DNA of 64,000 bases from Leptodactylus fallax (taxonomy: Eukaryota > Chordata > Amphibia > Anura > Leptodactylidae), in NCBI GenBank assembly GCA_947044405.1, contig CAMRHE010000017.1, positions 11,185,001 to 11,249,000 on the forward strand. Reading direction: 5' to 3'. A model generated the notes under the pieces. The model worked only from the letters and a program-made list of their open reading frames with translations. It did no database searches and was not told where the DNA came from. Shown in pieces: positions 43,726 through 54,396 of the stretch. A program made the position numbers and the translations under genes. Numbering within the stretch: the stretch's first letter is position 1; each line of letters opens with the position of its first letter.

Positions 43726-44714
43726 TTTAATAAGATATATGGCAAATTCTTTTATATTTAGTTTTATTATTATAGGCACATTTTAAGAGATGATTGGAAT
43801 AGCACCGCCCCAACACTGCAGTATCAGCTTAGTGGTGGGAATAGAATGGCAGAATTTTAGAAAAGACTGACACAAGTAGAGTTTTATAAAATGAGTTGTA
43901 CAGGGTCAACCATGATATTAGTTTTGTGTGGGTCTGTATGTGTGGGGTTGGTGGGGACGGGTACCCTCTAGTATACTGAATGTGTACAGAACTTTTCTTC
44001 CCCTCTCCATTGAATTAAATACGTACAGAGCCAACCGTACATCTTTATACAGTAGATAGAGCTGTAGCGTATGGTCAGGATTGTCACACTAGTCAATAAC
44101 TGGTTAAAATACAGCTCATTCATTTTGGATGACTCCCCCTATCTACTGTATATCATAACAGGAGACAAGGGCAGATTGCAAGCTGCGACTCCAGATATCT
44201 GAAGATCTCTTCAATAAAATATAGAGCACCTGTCAGCATCAATATACATGTAAATGGGAAGAGGAGGGGGCTGCTTATTTACTAAATAACCTTGGAGAAG
44301 GGCGCCCATTATTAGCCGTGTATTAGTAGAAACATACAAATAAAGCTGCCATTGTGAAAACAAAGCAGGTGGCGTATAGTATATACTACATGATGGCACG
44401 TGTTTGATGCCAAAACAGTGAGTAATCGTCCGGGCCGTGGCATGACAGGCGAAGCGTGGCGTTTTCCTGCCATAAAATTGCAGCCTGAAAAACAAGAAAA
44501 TGATCCTCACGCCCTGGAATGACGGAGTCACAGACAGAGAGGAAATCTGTGACCAGTGCATTATCCTTGCACGGAGATGCCATAAGGTATTCCAAACCAG
44601 TCTGAATTATGCCCTGCATTTATCTATTCTACTACTGGACTTGCCTTAGACCAACGGTCTCCAAACACCCACCATGCCCAGGAGACATTGTCTTGTTGCT
44701 TCAAGGGGTAAATC
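43726..44714. other. No gene seen
   Basis: The minus-strand frames at 44211-44619 have no recognisable domain. No clear repeat, apart from CCAACGGTCTCCAAACACCC at 44652, which resembles the 30316 repeat. Confidence 0.45.
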
Positions 44715-44933
44715 GGGACTATGATATTGTTTGCTGCAACCTCTTCATTACTTACCAAGCATAGCGCCATACATTGTATAGTGGTAGTGGTTGGTATTGC
44801 AGCTCAGCCCCATTTATTTGAATGGGACTAAGCTGCAACATGGCCATGTGACCAACAGACGTGACGTCACTGGCCTGAGTAGAGGAAATGGAGCTCAATT
44901 TCATAGTCCTGGATTGGATAACCCCTTTAAGGC
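44715..44933. mobile_element. T2-like MITE, left part missing
   Basis: Contains CTTACCAAGCATAGCGCCAT, ATTGCAGCTCAGCCCCATTT and the right end GGATAACCCCT with TTAA at 44928-44931. The body matches 15045-15238. Confidence 0.75.
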
Positions 44934-45101
44934 CTATGTCCACCCTTTAATTCTATTTTCACCTAGAAATGTTCAAGGTTGTGCGTGCATTCATTTGGTA
45001 ATGTAGCTCCATGGTGCATAGAGGTTTACCTTCCTGATGCAGAGCTCCAAACCCTTTCCAAAAACATAGATTTACAAGATAACAGTGGTTGACGGCATCC
45101 G

Positions 45102-45164
45102 CCACTAGAGGGAGTATTCTGTATACCGTAAGTGTACAGTAAGTTCCTGGGCTCCCTCTAGTGG
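45102..45164. promoter_or_regulatory. Convergent pair of CTCF-like motifs
   Basis: CCACTAGAGGGAG (45102-45114) and its exact reverse complement CTCCCTCTAGTGG (45152-45164) are 37 bp apart. They resemble the CTCF core (CCASYAGRKGGC). The pair may be the ends of an inverted repeat rather than a functional boundary; occupancy cannot be judged from sequence. Confidence 0.4.
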
Positions 45165-45280
45165 TGGTGAAAAAAATTGTATTCAACTAAGCAGGAGAAT
45201 TGGAAAGGTTTATCAAATAAACAACCCTTTATAAAAACATATTAAAGGGTATTCCCTCGCAGGCATCACTGTCACTCTAT

Positions 45281-45440
45281 TTAAAGGGAGTATGTCACCA
45301 GAACCCAACCACACCAATATATAGGATAGGGTCACCTGAATCAAACTGAGTTTTCCCCTTGCGAATAGCTGCCTCTATTGTTGAGATATTGCTGTTTTTG
45401 TCAATATGCAAATGAGCTCTTTGGAGCAACGAGGGTGTGG
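45281..45440. mobile_element. T2-like MITE, left half
   Basis: TTAA 45281-45284 plus AGGGAGTATGTCACCAGAAC, then AGGATAGGGTCACCTGAATC and TTGTCAATATGCAAATGAGC. The left end matches the element at 59054 (TTAAAGGGAGTCTGTCACTA). The right end was not found. Confidence 0.7.
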
Positions 45441-46247
45441 CCTCTTACCTCTCTGGAGACATCGTACCCCTTCTAACTTCCATCTACACGTTTTATGCTT
45501 AACCTAAGATTGATCCTGAAGATCCCAATATCATTTCTAACAACACAATCCATTACTCCTTAAAGGTTACATCTACAAGCTTCCAGCAATCCAAGTAAAC
45601 AGCAATTTATAGAGCTGGGAACACATTACGGCCACTACAATGACATACAGCGGAGAACGGCGGCTATTGGTTTTTCTCTTTTTAAGTGTCTCGTGTTCCA
45701 GGAAATAAAAATGTCATCCGCTCACACGACAAGACTTCACCGCATCCCCTAAGACATGATCAGTAGCGTTCACGGTCAAACATCAATCAGCTAATTACCT
45801 TCTATAGAGAATCGCGAGGTAGGTCGGCGCCACTTAGCGAGATTATCAAAGTGTCTCGTGAGGGATCTGCTAAACCGACAACTGGAGGTTTTCACATCAC
45901 AGAAGAATAAAAATGTAAAAAGAAATCATAAAAGGTCATCGAGGGAACAATTTACAGATATTTTCAAAAATAAGTCACTTAAAGGGATATTCATGAAATA
46001 AGAAGTAACCGCCTATGTACTAGGAGGAGAACAGTAAGGCCCCATGTACATGACCACACAAGCTGTTTTCTGTATATTATCCGCAATTATGGATCCATTA
46101 TTACAGATTGTATATGGACCCATTCATTTCAATGGCCTCATGCACACATCAGTAGTTTTTAGAGATCAGTGACCAGACTGTAGAAACCATCCGTAAAATA
46201 TGCAGCAGGTCCTCTTCCTCTACATATTTCCAGCAGAGGTCTCGCAA
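45441..46247. other. No gene; candidate non-coding element at 45640-45950
   Basis: 45640-45950 is CpG-containing, non-repetitive sequence with homeobox-like motifs (ATCAATCAGCTAATTACC) and no open frame of note. A regulatory role is only a suggestion. Confidence 0.3.
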
Positions 46248-46612
46248 GTGTATGGGATCAGGCACGTGTATGGGATCAGGCACGTGTGGGCGGCCGTATG
46301 GGATCAGGCACGTGTATGGGATCAGGCACGTGTATGGGATCAGGCACGTGTATGGGATCAGGCACGTGTATGGGATCAGGCACGTGTATGGGATCAGGCA
46401 CGTGTATGGGATCAGGCCGGATGGGATCAGGCACGTGTATGGGATCAGGCACGTGTATGGGATCAGGCACGTGTATGGGATCAGGCACGTGTATGGGATC
46501 AGGCACGTGTATGGGATCAGGCACGTGTATGGGTCAGGCACGGGGTATGGGATCAGGCACGTGTATGGGATCAGGCACGTGTATGGGATCAGGCACGTGT
46601 ATGGGATCATCC
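46248..46612. repeat. 18-bp minisatellite with CACGTG in each unit, about 20 copies
   Basis: The unit is CACGTGTATGGGATCAGG (18 bp). I count 17 exact CACGTG hexamers. Irregular units lie at about 46281-46305 (CACGTGTGGGCGGCCGTATG), 46417 (AGGCCGGATGGG) and 46531-46547 (GGGTCAGGCACGGGGTATGG). Since 18 is a multiple of 3, all frames repeat a hexapeptide (GIRHVY, MGSGTC, WDQARV; minus strand PDPIHV, CLIPYT). This explains the apparent long ORFs on both strands. Confidence 0.97.
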
Positions 46613-46694
46613 ATAATTCCAGATGACATACAGATGCATATTTTTTGGGTTTTTTTTGCGGAATACTGATTCATTGAAAAATTTGACAGTTGAG

Positions 46695-46936
46695 AGCATG
46701 TAGTCTTAGAGAGGTGGGGGCCCAAAATGCTGGGACCCCCACCGATCACAAAAATCAGTTCTTCAGCAGTCCCATAGCAATGAAGAGTGAGATGGCACAC
46801 ATGTGAACCCAAAGCTCCACACATGGGACCCCTTTTCTCATAAATTGTGGGGACACATTAGTCGGACTCCATCCATCTAGCAGTTCCCATCCAGTAGAGA
46901 GGGGATAAGCTACTATTCCTGGAATATCCCTTTAAG
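46695..46936. mobile_element. T2-like MITE, partial
   Basis: Contains GCTGGGACCCCCACCGATCA and AGAGGGGATAAGCTACTATT, and the right end TGGAATATCCCT with TTAA at 46931-46934. The left terminus is missing. Confidence 0.65.
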
Positions 46937-46991
46937 AAAATATAACCACATTGTTACCACAGTCAACTAGCTTGTCAACAGACACAAAAGC

Positions 46992-47367
46992 TTAAAGAGG
47001 GCCTGTCAAATAATTTTAAAGCCCAACGACATATATCATCTGATCAGCACTGTCACCCTGAACATTTTAGTGTTTTGTTTATCCAAAACTGTTCAGCTAT
47101 TCCAAAGATATAAGCCCTTTTAGTGTTGATGAAATTTAGGGTCTAGGAGACAAGTGGGCGGTAACACTGACCACTTATCACTGTAACCACAGTGTTCCTG
47201 CCCATTTGACTAGTAGACCCTAATTTATATCAACACTAACAGGGCTTATAGCTCTGGAAAGGCTGAACGGATTTGGATAAACAAAATACCAAAATTCTCA
47301 GGGTGACGGCGCTGATCAGATGAGGGATGTCATTGGACTTTTCAGACTGTCTGACAGGTCCTCTTTC
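46992..47367. mobile_element. T2-like MITE, complete or nearly so
   Basis: TTAA 46992-46995 plus AGAGGGCCTGTCAAA at the left, CTGACAGGTCCTCTTTCA at the right with a decayed TTAA. The arms pair through TCATCTGATCAGCAC/GCTGATCAGATGAG and GAAATTTAGGGTCTA/TAGACCCTAATTT. Confidence 0.88.
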
Positions 47368-47892
47368 ACTGAATTGCTAAAAATATGGCTTGACAAACTT
47401 TCTGCAGACACAGAACAAGCAAGGTATATGGCGAGTTCAGCTCTGAAGCCTGTAGAATTGTAAATGCAGCTCTCTAGAGTATAATAGGTTTGTGAAAAAT
47501 CCTAACATATCTAAAACTATCCCAACATCTAATTTATTACTCTGGTAATCTACATAACTGCAAGTGGTTGAACAGCTCAATCCGTGTCAATTGTCACGTT
47601 AACATCTACCACAACCAAGTCACTTGGAGGCGTTTTCTAACAATAATTCACCTAACTGTTCACACATGACTGAATCGGGTCTACAAAATTACAAGTGCAG
47701 GATACCACCCCTTCTGTTGAATACAAACTCACATGGGCACATGTAATATTTTATATCCTCTGTGGGGGCGCTGTAGGAGAACTGATCACTGGTTACATCA
47801 TAGATTGCAGCTGAATGCAGATGTAATTTTTTTGGGTTCTTTTCTGATTTTTTTTTTCTATTAAAATTTTATATTATATATATTATAATATA
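47368..47892. other. No gene seen
   Basis: AT-rich sequence leading into a TA microsatellite. No recognisable feature. Confidence 0.5.
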
Positions 47893-47893
47893 A

Positions 47894-47954
<61 letters not shown>

Positions 47955-47960
47955 TATATT
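47893..47960. repeat. (TA)n microsatellite
   Basis: About 28 TA units followed by a T-rich tail that reaches the left end of the Tc1 element. It supplied TA target dinucleotides for insertion. Confidence 0.95.
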
Positions 47961-47967
47961 TTTTTTA

Positions 47968-48166
47968 CAGTGGGGAAAAAAAAGTCTTTAGTCAGCCACC
48001 AATTCTGGAAGTTCTTCCACTTAAAAAGATGAGGCCGGCCTGTAATTGTCATCATAGGTAGACCTCAACTATGAGAGACAAAATGAGAAAACAAATCCAG
48101 AAAATCACATTGTCTGATTTTTAAAGAATTTATTTGCAAATTATGGTGGAATATAAGTATTTGGTC
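47968..48166 (+). repeat. Left terminal inverted repeat of the Tc1 element
   Basis: It pairs with 49371-49570 and ends GTATTTGGTCA. The subterminal segment GACCTCAACTATGAGAGACA is exactly inverted in the right copy. Confidence 0.93.
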
Positions 48167-48333
48167 ACCTACAAACAAGCAAGATTTCTGGCTCTCACAG
48201 ACCTGTAACTTCTTCTTTAAGAGGCTCCTCTGGCCTCCACTCATTACCTGTAGTAATGGCTCCTTTTTGACATTGTTATCAGTATAAAAGACCCCTGTCC
48301 ACAACCTCAAACAGTCACACTCCAAACTCCACT

Positions 48334-49354
48334 ATGGTGAAGACCAAAGAGCTGTGGAAGGACATCAGAAACAAAATGGTAGCCCTGCACCAGACTGGGA
48401 AGACTGATTCTGCAATAGGCAAGCAGCTTGGTGTGAAGAAATCACCTGTGGGAGCAATAATTAGAAAATGGCAGACATACAAGACCACTGATAATCTCCC
48501 TCCATCAGGGGCTCCACGCAAGATCTCACCTCGTGGGGTCAAAATGATCACAAGAACAGTGAGCAAAAATCCCAGAACCACACGGGGGGACCTAGTGACT
48601 GACCTGCAGAAAGCTGGGACTAACGTAACAAAGGCTACCGTCAGTAACACACTACGCCGCCAGGGACTCAGATCCTGCAGTGCCAGACGTGTTCCCCTGC
48701 TTAAGCCAGTACATATCCGGGCCGTCTGAAGTTTGCTAGAGAGCATTTGGATGTTCCAGAAGAGTATTGGGAGAATGTCATATGGTCAGATGAAACCAAA
48801 GTAGAACTGTTTGGTAGAAACACAACTCGTGGTGTTTGGAGGAGAGTGAATGCTGAGTTGCATCCAAAGAACACCATACCTACTGTGAAGCATGGGGGGG
48901 CAACATCATGCTTTGGGGCTGTTTCTCTGCAAAGGAACCAGGACGACTGATCCGTGTACATGAAAGAATGAATGGGGCCATGTATCGTGAGATTTTGAGT
49001 GCAAACCTCCTTCCATCAGCAAGGGCATTGAAGATGAAACGTGGCTGGGTCTTTCAGCATGACAATGATCCCAAGCACACCGCCAGGGCAATGAAGGAGC
49101 GGCTTCGTAAGAAGCATTTTAAGGTCCTGGAGTGGCCAAGTCAGTCTCCAGATCTCAACCCCATAGAAAACCTTTGGAGGGAGTTGAAAGTCCGTGTTGC
49201 CCAGCGACAGCCCCGAAACATCCCTGCTCTAGAGGAGATCTGCATGGAGGAGTGGGCCAACATACCAGCAACAGTGTGTGCCAACCTTGTGAAGACTTAC
49301 AGAAAACGTTTGACCTCTGTCATTGCTAACAAAGGATATATAACAAAGTATTGA
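48334..49354 (+). pseudogene. Tc1-family transposase broken by two frameshifts
   Basis: The start is the ATG at 48334 ([10 protein letters not shown]). The first frame, to 48729, covers the paired-like DNA-binding region (about 130 residues). At about 48720-48724 the reading shifts: the family sequence [16 protein letters not shown] continues in the next frame, consistent with loss of one C in GGGCCGTC. The second frame holds the first catalytic aspartate (IWSDETK) and shifts again in the seven-G run at 48894-48900, where ATSCFGAVS replaces [10 protein letters not shown]. The third frame carries QHDNDPKH and NPIENLW, with 34 residues between D and E (DD34E), and ends ANKGYITKY at 49354. All catalytic residues survive, so decay is recent and limited to two indels. 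One of them is in a homopolymer and could be a sequencing error. Confidence 0.95.
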
Positions 49355-49370
49355 GATGAACATTTGTTAT

Positions 49371-49570
49371 TGACCAAATACTTATTTTCCACCATAATTT
49401 GCAAATAAATTCTTTATAAATCAGACAATGTGATTTTCTGGATTTGTTTTCTCATTTTGTCTCTCATAGTTGAGGTCTACCTATGATGACAATTACAGGC
49501 CGGCCTCATCTTTTTAAGTGGGAGAACTTGCACAATTGGTGGATGACTAAATACTTTTTTTTCCCCACTG
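49371..49570 (-). repeat. Right terminal inverted repeat of the Tc1 element
   Basis: Begins TGACCAAATACTTATTTTCC and ends at the TA duplication. It differs from the left copy mainly in the outermost 60 bp (CTTGCACAATTGGTGGATGA versus the left TCAGCCACCAATTCTGGAAG read inverted). Confidence 0.93.
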
Positions 49571-50011
49571 TATATTATAAAAAATATAAATTTTAAAAAT
49601 ATAATAAAATATTTTTTTGTATAACATCTATTTCTATAAAAGCTTGCATATGTCCACTCTCCATATACCAGGATGAACACGTAGCCACTTTTCACGTGCT
49701 CACTTTTATACAGATACCTGCGCGGTGATGCGCGACTAGACTTCCATTGAATGGCTACACTACAGAAGAATACCTCATTGTATGTACTTGGCACAAGAGA
49801 ATGACAGAGCGGACTGTCAAGGTCCAGTGCTTCCTCTCCAGGCCTCCGCTGTGTTTACGTCTTGTGTTTAGTTCTTGTCAGTACGCGTTTCCTGTATTCA
49901 AGGTACTCAAGTAACTTATGTCCTGTTTTCTACTCCATGAATTCTGAACAATGTTTCTCTTCGCTTCAAACTTCGAAAGAGTAAATAAATTATAAATTTC
50001 TGTCCCAAAGG

Positions 50012-50042
<31 letters not shown>

Positions 50043-50275
50043 GAACAATGAGTTGGATCCACCATGTACCAAACCATCCATGAATTCTTGAAGGGCAACA
50101 ACATTCCTAGAAAAATTTGACAAAATGACCGACTACAGATTTGCAATTATTTAGAATATTAAGGGAACAATACCTTATGTTTCTCACACTAGCTGTCCAC
50201 TAAGATAGCCGAAACACACAGTGCGATGGACCTGATAACTATAATGGGGTCCGTCAGGTGTCCCTTGTTTTAAAA
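49571..50275. other. No gene seen
   Basis: AT-rich continuation of the TA region, a 26-A run near 50011-50036 and unassigned sequence. Frames at 49477-49794 overlap the transposon end and are spurious. Confidence 0.5.
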
Positions 50276-50333
50276 CTGAAACCGGCGGAGGAAAAAGTCC
50301 TCCATGCAGGACTTTTTCCTCTGCCGGTTTTCA
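50276..50333. repeat. Strong hairpin, 58 bp
   Basis: The stem CTGAAACCGGCGGAGGAAAA then AGTCCT pairs with AGGACTTTTTCCTCTGCCGG then TTTTCAG, with about two mismatches and a six-base loop (CCATGC). A related hairpin is at 54279-54327, so this is the core of a repeat family rather than a unique small-RNA gene. Confidence 0.85.
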
Positions 50334-51839
50334 GGCAGATACTATGACAGTCTAGAATGACTCTGGCGCAGATGAGAACTTAGCCAAAGGTAAACAGAAT
50401 TGCCAACTAAATAAAAAAAAATTCTGGTTAATATTACAGTAAAACTTAATTTACATTACATTTAGGGCATTTGTTTCACCTCCCCGAGACCCCCAATTAT
50501 GATATACCTGTTGGAGGGGCCCATCTGAGAACTGTAACTTGAAGCTCCCACTTGAGTCCCATTGCAAAATTTACAACAGGGTCCCCAACCTAATGTGACA
50601 TGTATAATACTGGGGTGGTAGAAGGGGTATTTGGCCTGATTGTATAAAGTGCACTTTCATATAATGGAGGAAGGGGGGGGGGGGTCGAAAATCTATATAT
50701 AGTCCCATGCTAAAGAATACTTTTTTTGGCTTCAATTTGGTTCTCTGGGGAAATAAACCACTACCAAGGGTGTCGGGCAGTGGTCTATACTCTCTTCCCA
50801 CTGAAAACACATCAGAAGAACTGAGCATGCATGTTTACCGGGAGGTTTATATGAATACTTATCTGACATACAAGCATTCGGTTGCAAGCAATTGATAGTG
50901 CATGGCCACCTTAACGCTTCCAAAATTGGTCCACAATTTAGATGCAGACTTAGTCGCATGCATGGGGTCTAAGGATCTATTCAAGTCTTGTTTATAAGCT
51001 ACATGTATTTTTTTACATATGCAAAGAGCAGTATTCTATATGTCTGGGGCAAAAAAAAAAGTATTCAAGAGCACCATGACAGTCTTGGTATGAAACTAGT
51101 TAATCTAGCTATGGATCACCTAATATGGAATTCACAATGCTGTAAAAAAAAACATCAAAAAGCTAAAATGTAGATATTTAGAGAAATAAAAATAAATAAA
51201 AAGTATAATTATGAATATCCCAAACCACTGTAATTATATTTACCCCTAAATGAAGACGACATTTACAAATGCTAAGGCCGCTCGCCATTCATCTCTGACT
51301 AAACGGCTCACCACAATTTATGAGGATTGTTTAATGTGACTGTTCTCTTATAGCGTGGATGATGGATTATTCACAATTTATTACAAGACTGTTAAGTGGT
51401 TCCAATTGTGTTGTGGTGCAGTAACTTCTAAACAGGCTGCAGATGTTGCGTCGGTGCAGATGACAAGCACAAGCAAGTGAATCTCCCTCTCAGTGGGCCC
51501 CTGAGCCAGGGCGAGCCCCTCATCCCCTTTACAAGTGGTGCCCAACCCAGTACACTTGCTGCACTGCCTACTGGTGGGTGGCATACATCTCTACCAGCCT
51601 ATGGTCCATATAACAAACTACCCAGTTTATTATTATATAGATGCAGCGGGGGCACTAGGGTGACATCTAGGGGTAAGGACAAGCTCCCTGGGCCCCACCT
51701 ACTTTATATCAGTTTGAGGGCCCCCATCACCAGCCTGTATCGCCGGATCACAAAGCTAAGAGGATCCTAGTGGCAAAAGCCAGCCATCAGACTACCGATA
51801 GAACCATCCAAGGATATTGCTAGGCAGCAGGTTAGAAAG
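50334..51839. other. No gene; repeat fragments
   Basis: 50495-50590 has TGTAACTTGAAGCTCC and ATTGCAAAATTTACAACAGG, resembling the small hAT-like element at 3866-4026. 51640-51740 has CTCCCTGGGCCCCACCTA, also hAT-end-like. Poly-G at 50671-50682. No credible coding sequence. Confidence 0.45.
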
Positions 51840-52283
51840 GCTGTCAAGATCCGAGCAAAACGAGCTATCCACAGGACAGGTCACCAGTATCAAACTGGTC
51901 ATAGGCCAAACTCTAGACCCCATACCGATCAGCTGTTCCAGCTGCCAAAAGCCATGCACAAGGTATATAGACAAATGTATCTCTGTTCCTGTTGAAGTGA
52001 ATGCGATTACAGTTGCAGTTCACTGACTCCACTGCCACAGTGTAAGGAGCCAAAAGCTATATACAGTGTACAGAGGCTGTGCTCTGTAGCCACGGCTCCG
52101 TGTCACTGTAACTGTGCTGCCATTCACTTGAATAGGGACAGAGCTTCATCCAGCCATATACCTTACAAACAGCTGATCGGTGAGGGGCCTGGGTGTCGGA
52201 CTCCAGCAGATCTGATACTGATCACATCTCCTGTGGATAGGTCATCAGTTTCCGTTTTGCTTGAGCCTTGGACAATCCCTGAA
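51840..52283. mobile_element. T2-like MITE, diverged
   Basis: Contains CTATCCACAGGACAGGTCAC and ATCTCCTGTGGATAGGTCAT as inverted arms, ACCGATCAGCTGTTCC and ACAGCTGATCGGTGAGG as inner arms, and a decayed end TTGGACAATCCCTGAAA. A run of about 27 A follows. Confidence 0.75.
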
Positions 52284-52379
52284 AAAAAAAAAAAAAAAAA
52301 AAAAAAATTATAGAAGTTTGTTGGCACAGTTTTAGTAACTTGCAAATAGGGATGGGTAATATTTGCATGTCATTGTACT

Positions 52380-52435
52380 GTGGGCCCACAGAATGATTTT
52401 TTACTGCTGGGCCCTAGGACCCTAGTCCGACACTG
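52380..52435. mobile_element. hAT-like element, right-end remnant
   Basis: GCTGGGCCCTAGGACCCTAG followed by TCCGACACTG matches the right end of the inner hAT-like element at 21266. Confidence 0.55.
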
Positions 52436-53057
52436 CACATATGGTTATACAAATACTGTACAAGAACCAGAGATCGAGGGCCAGAGCTAGTTTTGCATCT
52501 TCTACATGATCGGTTGTTCTCGTTTTGTCCTTGCCCGTGACTTCTGCTCCGCTTTAGTTATTCACATGCACAATATTCATGGCTTAGACCACAAGGGTGT
52601 AAATCAATGTGAAATGTGGCCCAGTACTCTGCATGATTTAATATATATCACCTTACCCCATAAATCTGTTTTATACCTTTCTAATTTATTGGTGACAAGA
52701 GTCTCAATTACGCTCATGCTCAGTCTTATGTATCGTAGTCCTCTCAACCACTTTATATCATTTTATTTTCGAGAGAGGGATCAGACCCCAAGCTCACTCA
52801 CTTTTATACCCTATGTCTGATTGAGGGGAGATAAACATAAACAGAGGGGTTGAAGAGGATTAAAAAAGGGCGCTTTCGTTCCATAAACTGCGTCCCATCT
52901 GTCCACATGTTTGCGATATTGCTCAGTCCCATTCACTTGAATAGAGCTGAAATAAAAGACAAAAAACTTATGGACAGGTTTGGGGTCTTTTCTCTACGCA
53001 ACCCCAACAACCAACCCCCTACTTTTCCTTTATCACTAATTTTTCATATGAGCGCAT
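52436..53057. other. No gene seen
   Basis: The frames at 52506-52820 and 52850-53059 have no domain. A CCCATTCACTTGAATAGAGC phrase near 52927 is a decayed T2-like module. Confidence 0.45.
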
Positions 53058-53268
53058 AAAGGGATTGCCCATATGAAAATCATATTTACTTTCATCCAAA
53101 AACAGCACCACACCTGCCCATAGGTTGTGTCTGATGTTGCAGCTCAACCACTTTGAAGTTAAAGTAGTTGAGCTGCATTACCATACACGACCTGTGAACA
53201 AGGGGGCGCTGTTTTAATTAAAAAAGGCAACCATGTTTTTCTATACTTGTATCACCCCTTTAAAAGGG
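53058..53268. mobile_element. Short T2-like MITE
   Basis: The left end AAAGGGATTGCCCATATG and the right end TATCACCCCTTTAAAAGG are degenerate inverted ends. The centre pairs TTGCAGCTCAACCACTTTGA with AAAGTAGTTGAGCTGCATTA. The same modules occur at 41522-41690. Confidence 0.8.
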
Positions 53269-53780
53269 GTTTAAGCAAAGGCACTAAGCTATAGGAACCC
53301 ATAAAACACCAACTCTTTACGTGTTGTAGAATAATATATTGAAAAATGACAATAGGACTGAACAGACTTCAGCATTAAGAGCCCATTCTGTTAGTTAGAT
53401 TGTACAGCTCATTAAAGAACTCATTAACTTGCACGCACAAAAGCTTGTCTATCTTCTCCAGCCTCTTGGTAATGAAAGGTTTGCCTTTCATTAAACATTT
53501 ACAATGGCGGACCTCTTCATACGGCTCCGTAATTACTAGACTTCCAAAAAGGAACATGGTTCCGCTGTGTGATCAGGGAAAATCATTTTGTAACGCAGAA
53601 CATGTACTTTGTCATTGTGCAACCGTCTGATGTTTTTGACAAAAAGGAAACGTTTGTATGAATTATTGAGATATATTCGTTTACTTTTACGTGTCTCCGA
53701 AAATTAGAATGTGACCACACGGAATATCAGGATTCTTAAAGAAACCATGAAGAAAATTAAAGCAAAACTAGGTAGAGACA
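53269..53780. other. Candidate conserved non-coding element
   Basis: 53380-53640 is non-repetitive. It is partly open on both strands over the same bases (53400-53630 + and 53375-53557 -) and has AT-motifs such as CATTAAAGAACTCATTAAC and CCGTAATTACTAG. I do not recognise a protein in either frame. A regulatory element is one reading. Confidence 0.3.
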
Positions 53781-54075
53781 TTTCTTAAAAGGGATTGTCT
53801 GGCCGGGAATTTTTCTATTGAGAAAGAAGCAGCACCCCCACTCATCTTCCATTGCTCCCATTCCAATGCTGTTGGGTTTTCCAGTTGGTTGCTCTACTAC
53901 CTCGTCCTTCTCAACATGCCGAAAATCACTGCTCAGCCAATAACTCAGGTAGACCATCACAACACACTTCCTGTTTGTCGACCAGGAAGAAAAGACCAAT
54001 AGGTGACCCAGGCAGCATTGGAATGAGCATGGCGGGGTATCGGCAAGTGCTGATTCTTATTTTTAAACCCATTCA
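53781..54075. mobile_element. T2-like MITE, right end unclear
   Basis: The left end TTAAAAGGGATTGTCTGGCC is followed by CTTCCATTGCTCCCATTCCA. An inverted counterpart, GCAGCATTGGAATGAGCATG, is at 54013. The terminal right end is not clear. Confidence 0.6.
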
Positions 54076-54124
54076 GAGAAGCCCTTTCTCAAAGTTTTTC
54101 CACAAACAATTTTTCAGACAACCC

Positions 54125-54396
54125 ATTGACTTTAGGTTCACACCTGTGCTTGGGTTTAAGTTCTTCAGGGCCACTTGGGGACCTGAAAAACGTAAACCCA
54201 ATCCGCTTAAAAATAAGTTACCACGGACCCCATAAACTGTAACGGGGTCCAGCGGGTTTCCGCCCGGTTTCCAACTGGAAAATGCGGAGAGAAAAGTCCT
54301 TCTTGCAGGACTTCTCTCCACATTCTTCAAGCGGATTTTGGGACAGAATCCCCGAAGGTAGAGCGAGCGCTGGTGTGAATCCAGCCTTAAAGGCAC
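54125..54396. repeat. Inverted-repeat element with an internal hairpin
   Basis: The left terminus TTTAGGTTCACACCTGTGC and the right terminus GCGCTGGTGTGAATCCAGCC are imperfect inverted repeats. The centre (54279-54327) is a hairpin with stem GGAGAGAAAAGTCCT/AGGACTTCTCTCC and loop TCTTGC, related to 50276-50333. Confidence 0.7.

Larger units (their letters stand above)
47968..49570 (+). mobile_element. Tc1-like transposon, full length, 1.6 kb
   Basis: TA at 47966-47967 and at 49571-49572 flank the element. The left end CAGTGGGGAAAAAAAAGTCT and the right end AAATACTTTTTTTTCCCCAC then TG are inverted repeats. The inverted repeats are about 200 bp (47968-48166 and 49371-49570) with roughly a dozen differences. 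This is a different family from the element at the left edge of the window, which lacks these ends. It is non-autonomous because its transposase is frameshifted twice. Confidence 0.96.

Noticed and set aside
46149..46669. Long ORFs on both strands with hexapeptide repeats
   Set aside because: Direct consequence of the 18-bp tandem unit. Both strands are open over the same bases.
50276..50333. Annotating the hairpin as a microRNA gene
   Set aside because: A related hairpin is embedded in another repeat at 54279-54327, so it is more likely a mobile-element core.
53375..53630. Small ORFs on both strands at the same place as a possible conserved exon
   Set aside because: Neither frame matches a known family by inspection. 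Simultaneous openness fits low stop density better than coding.
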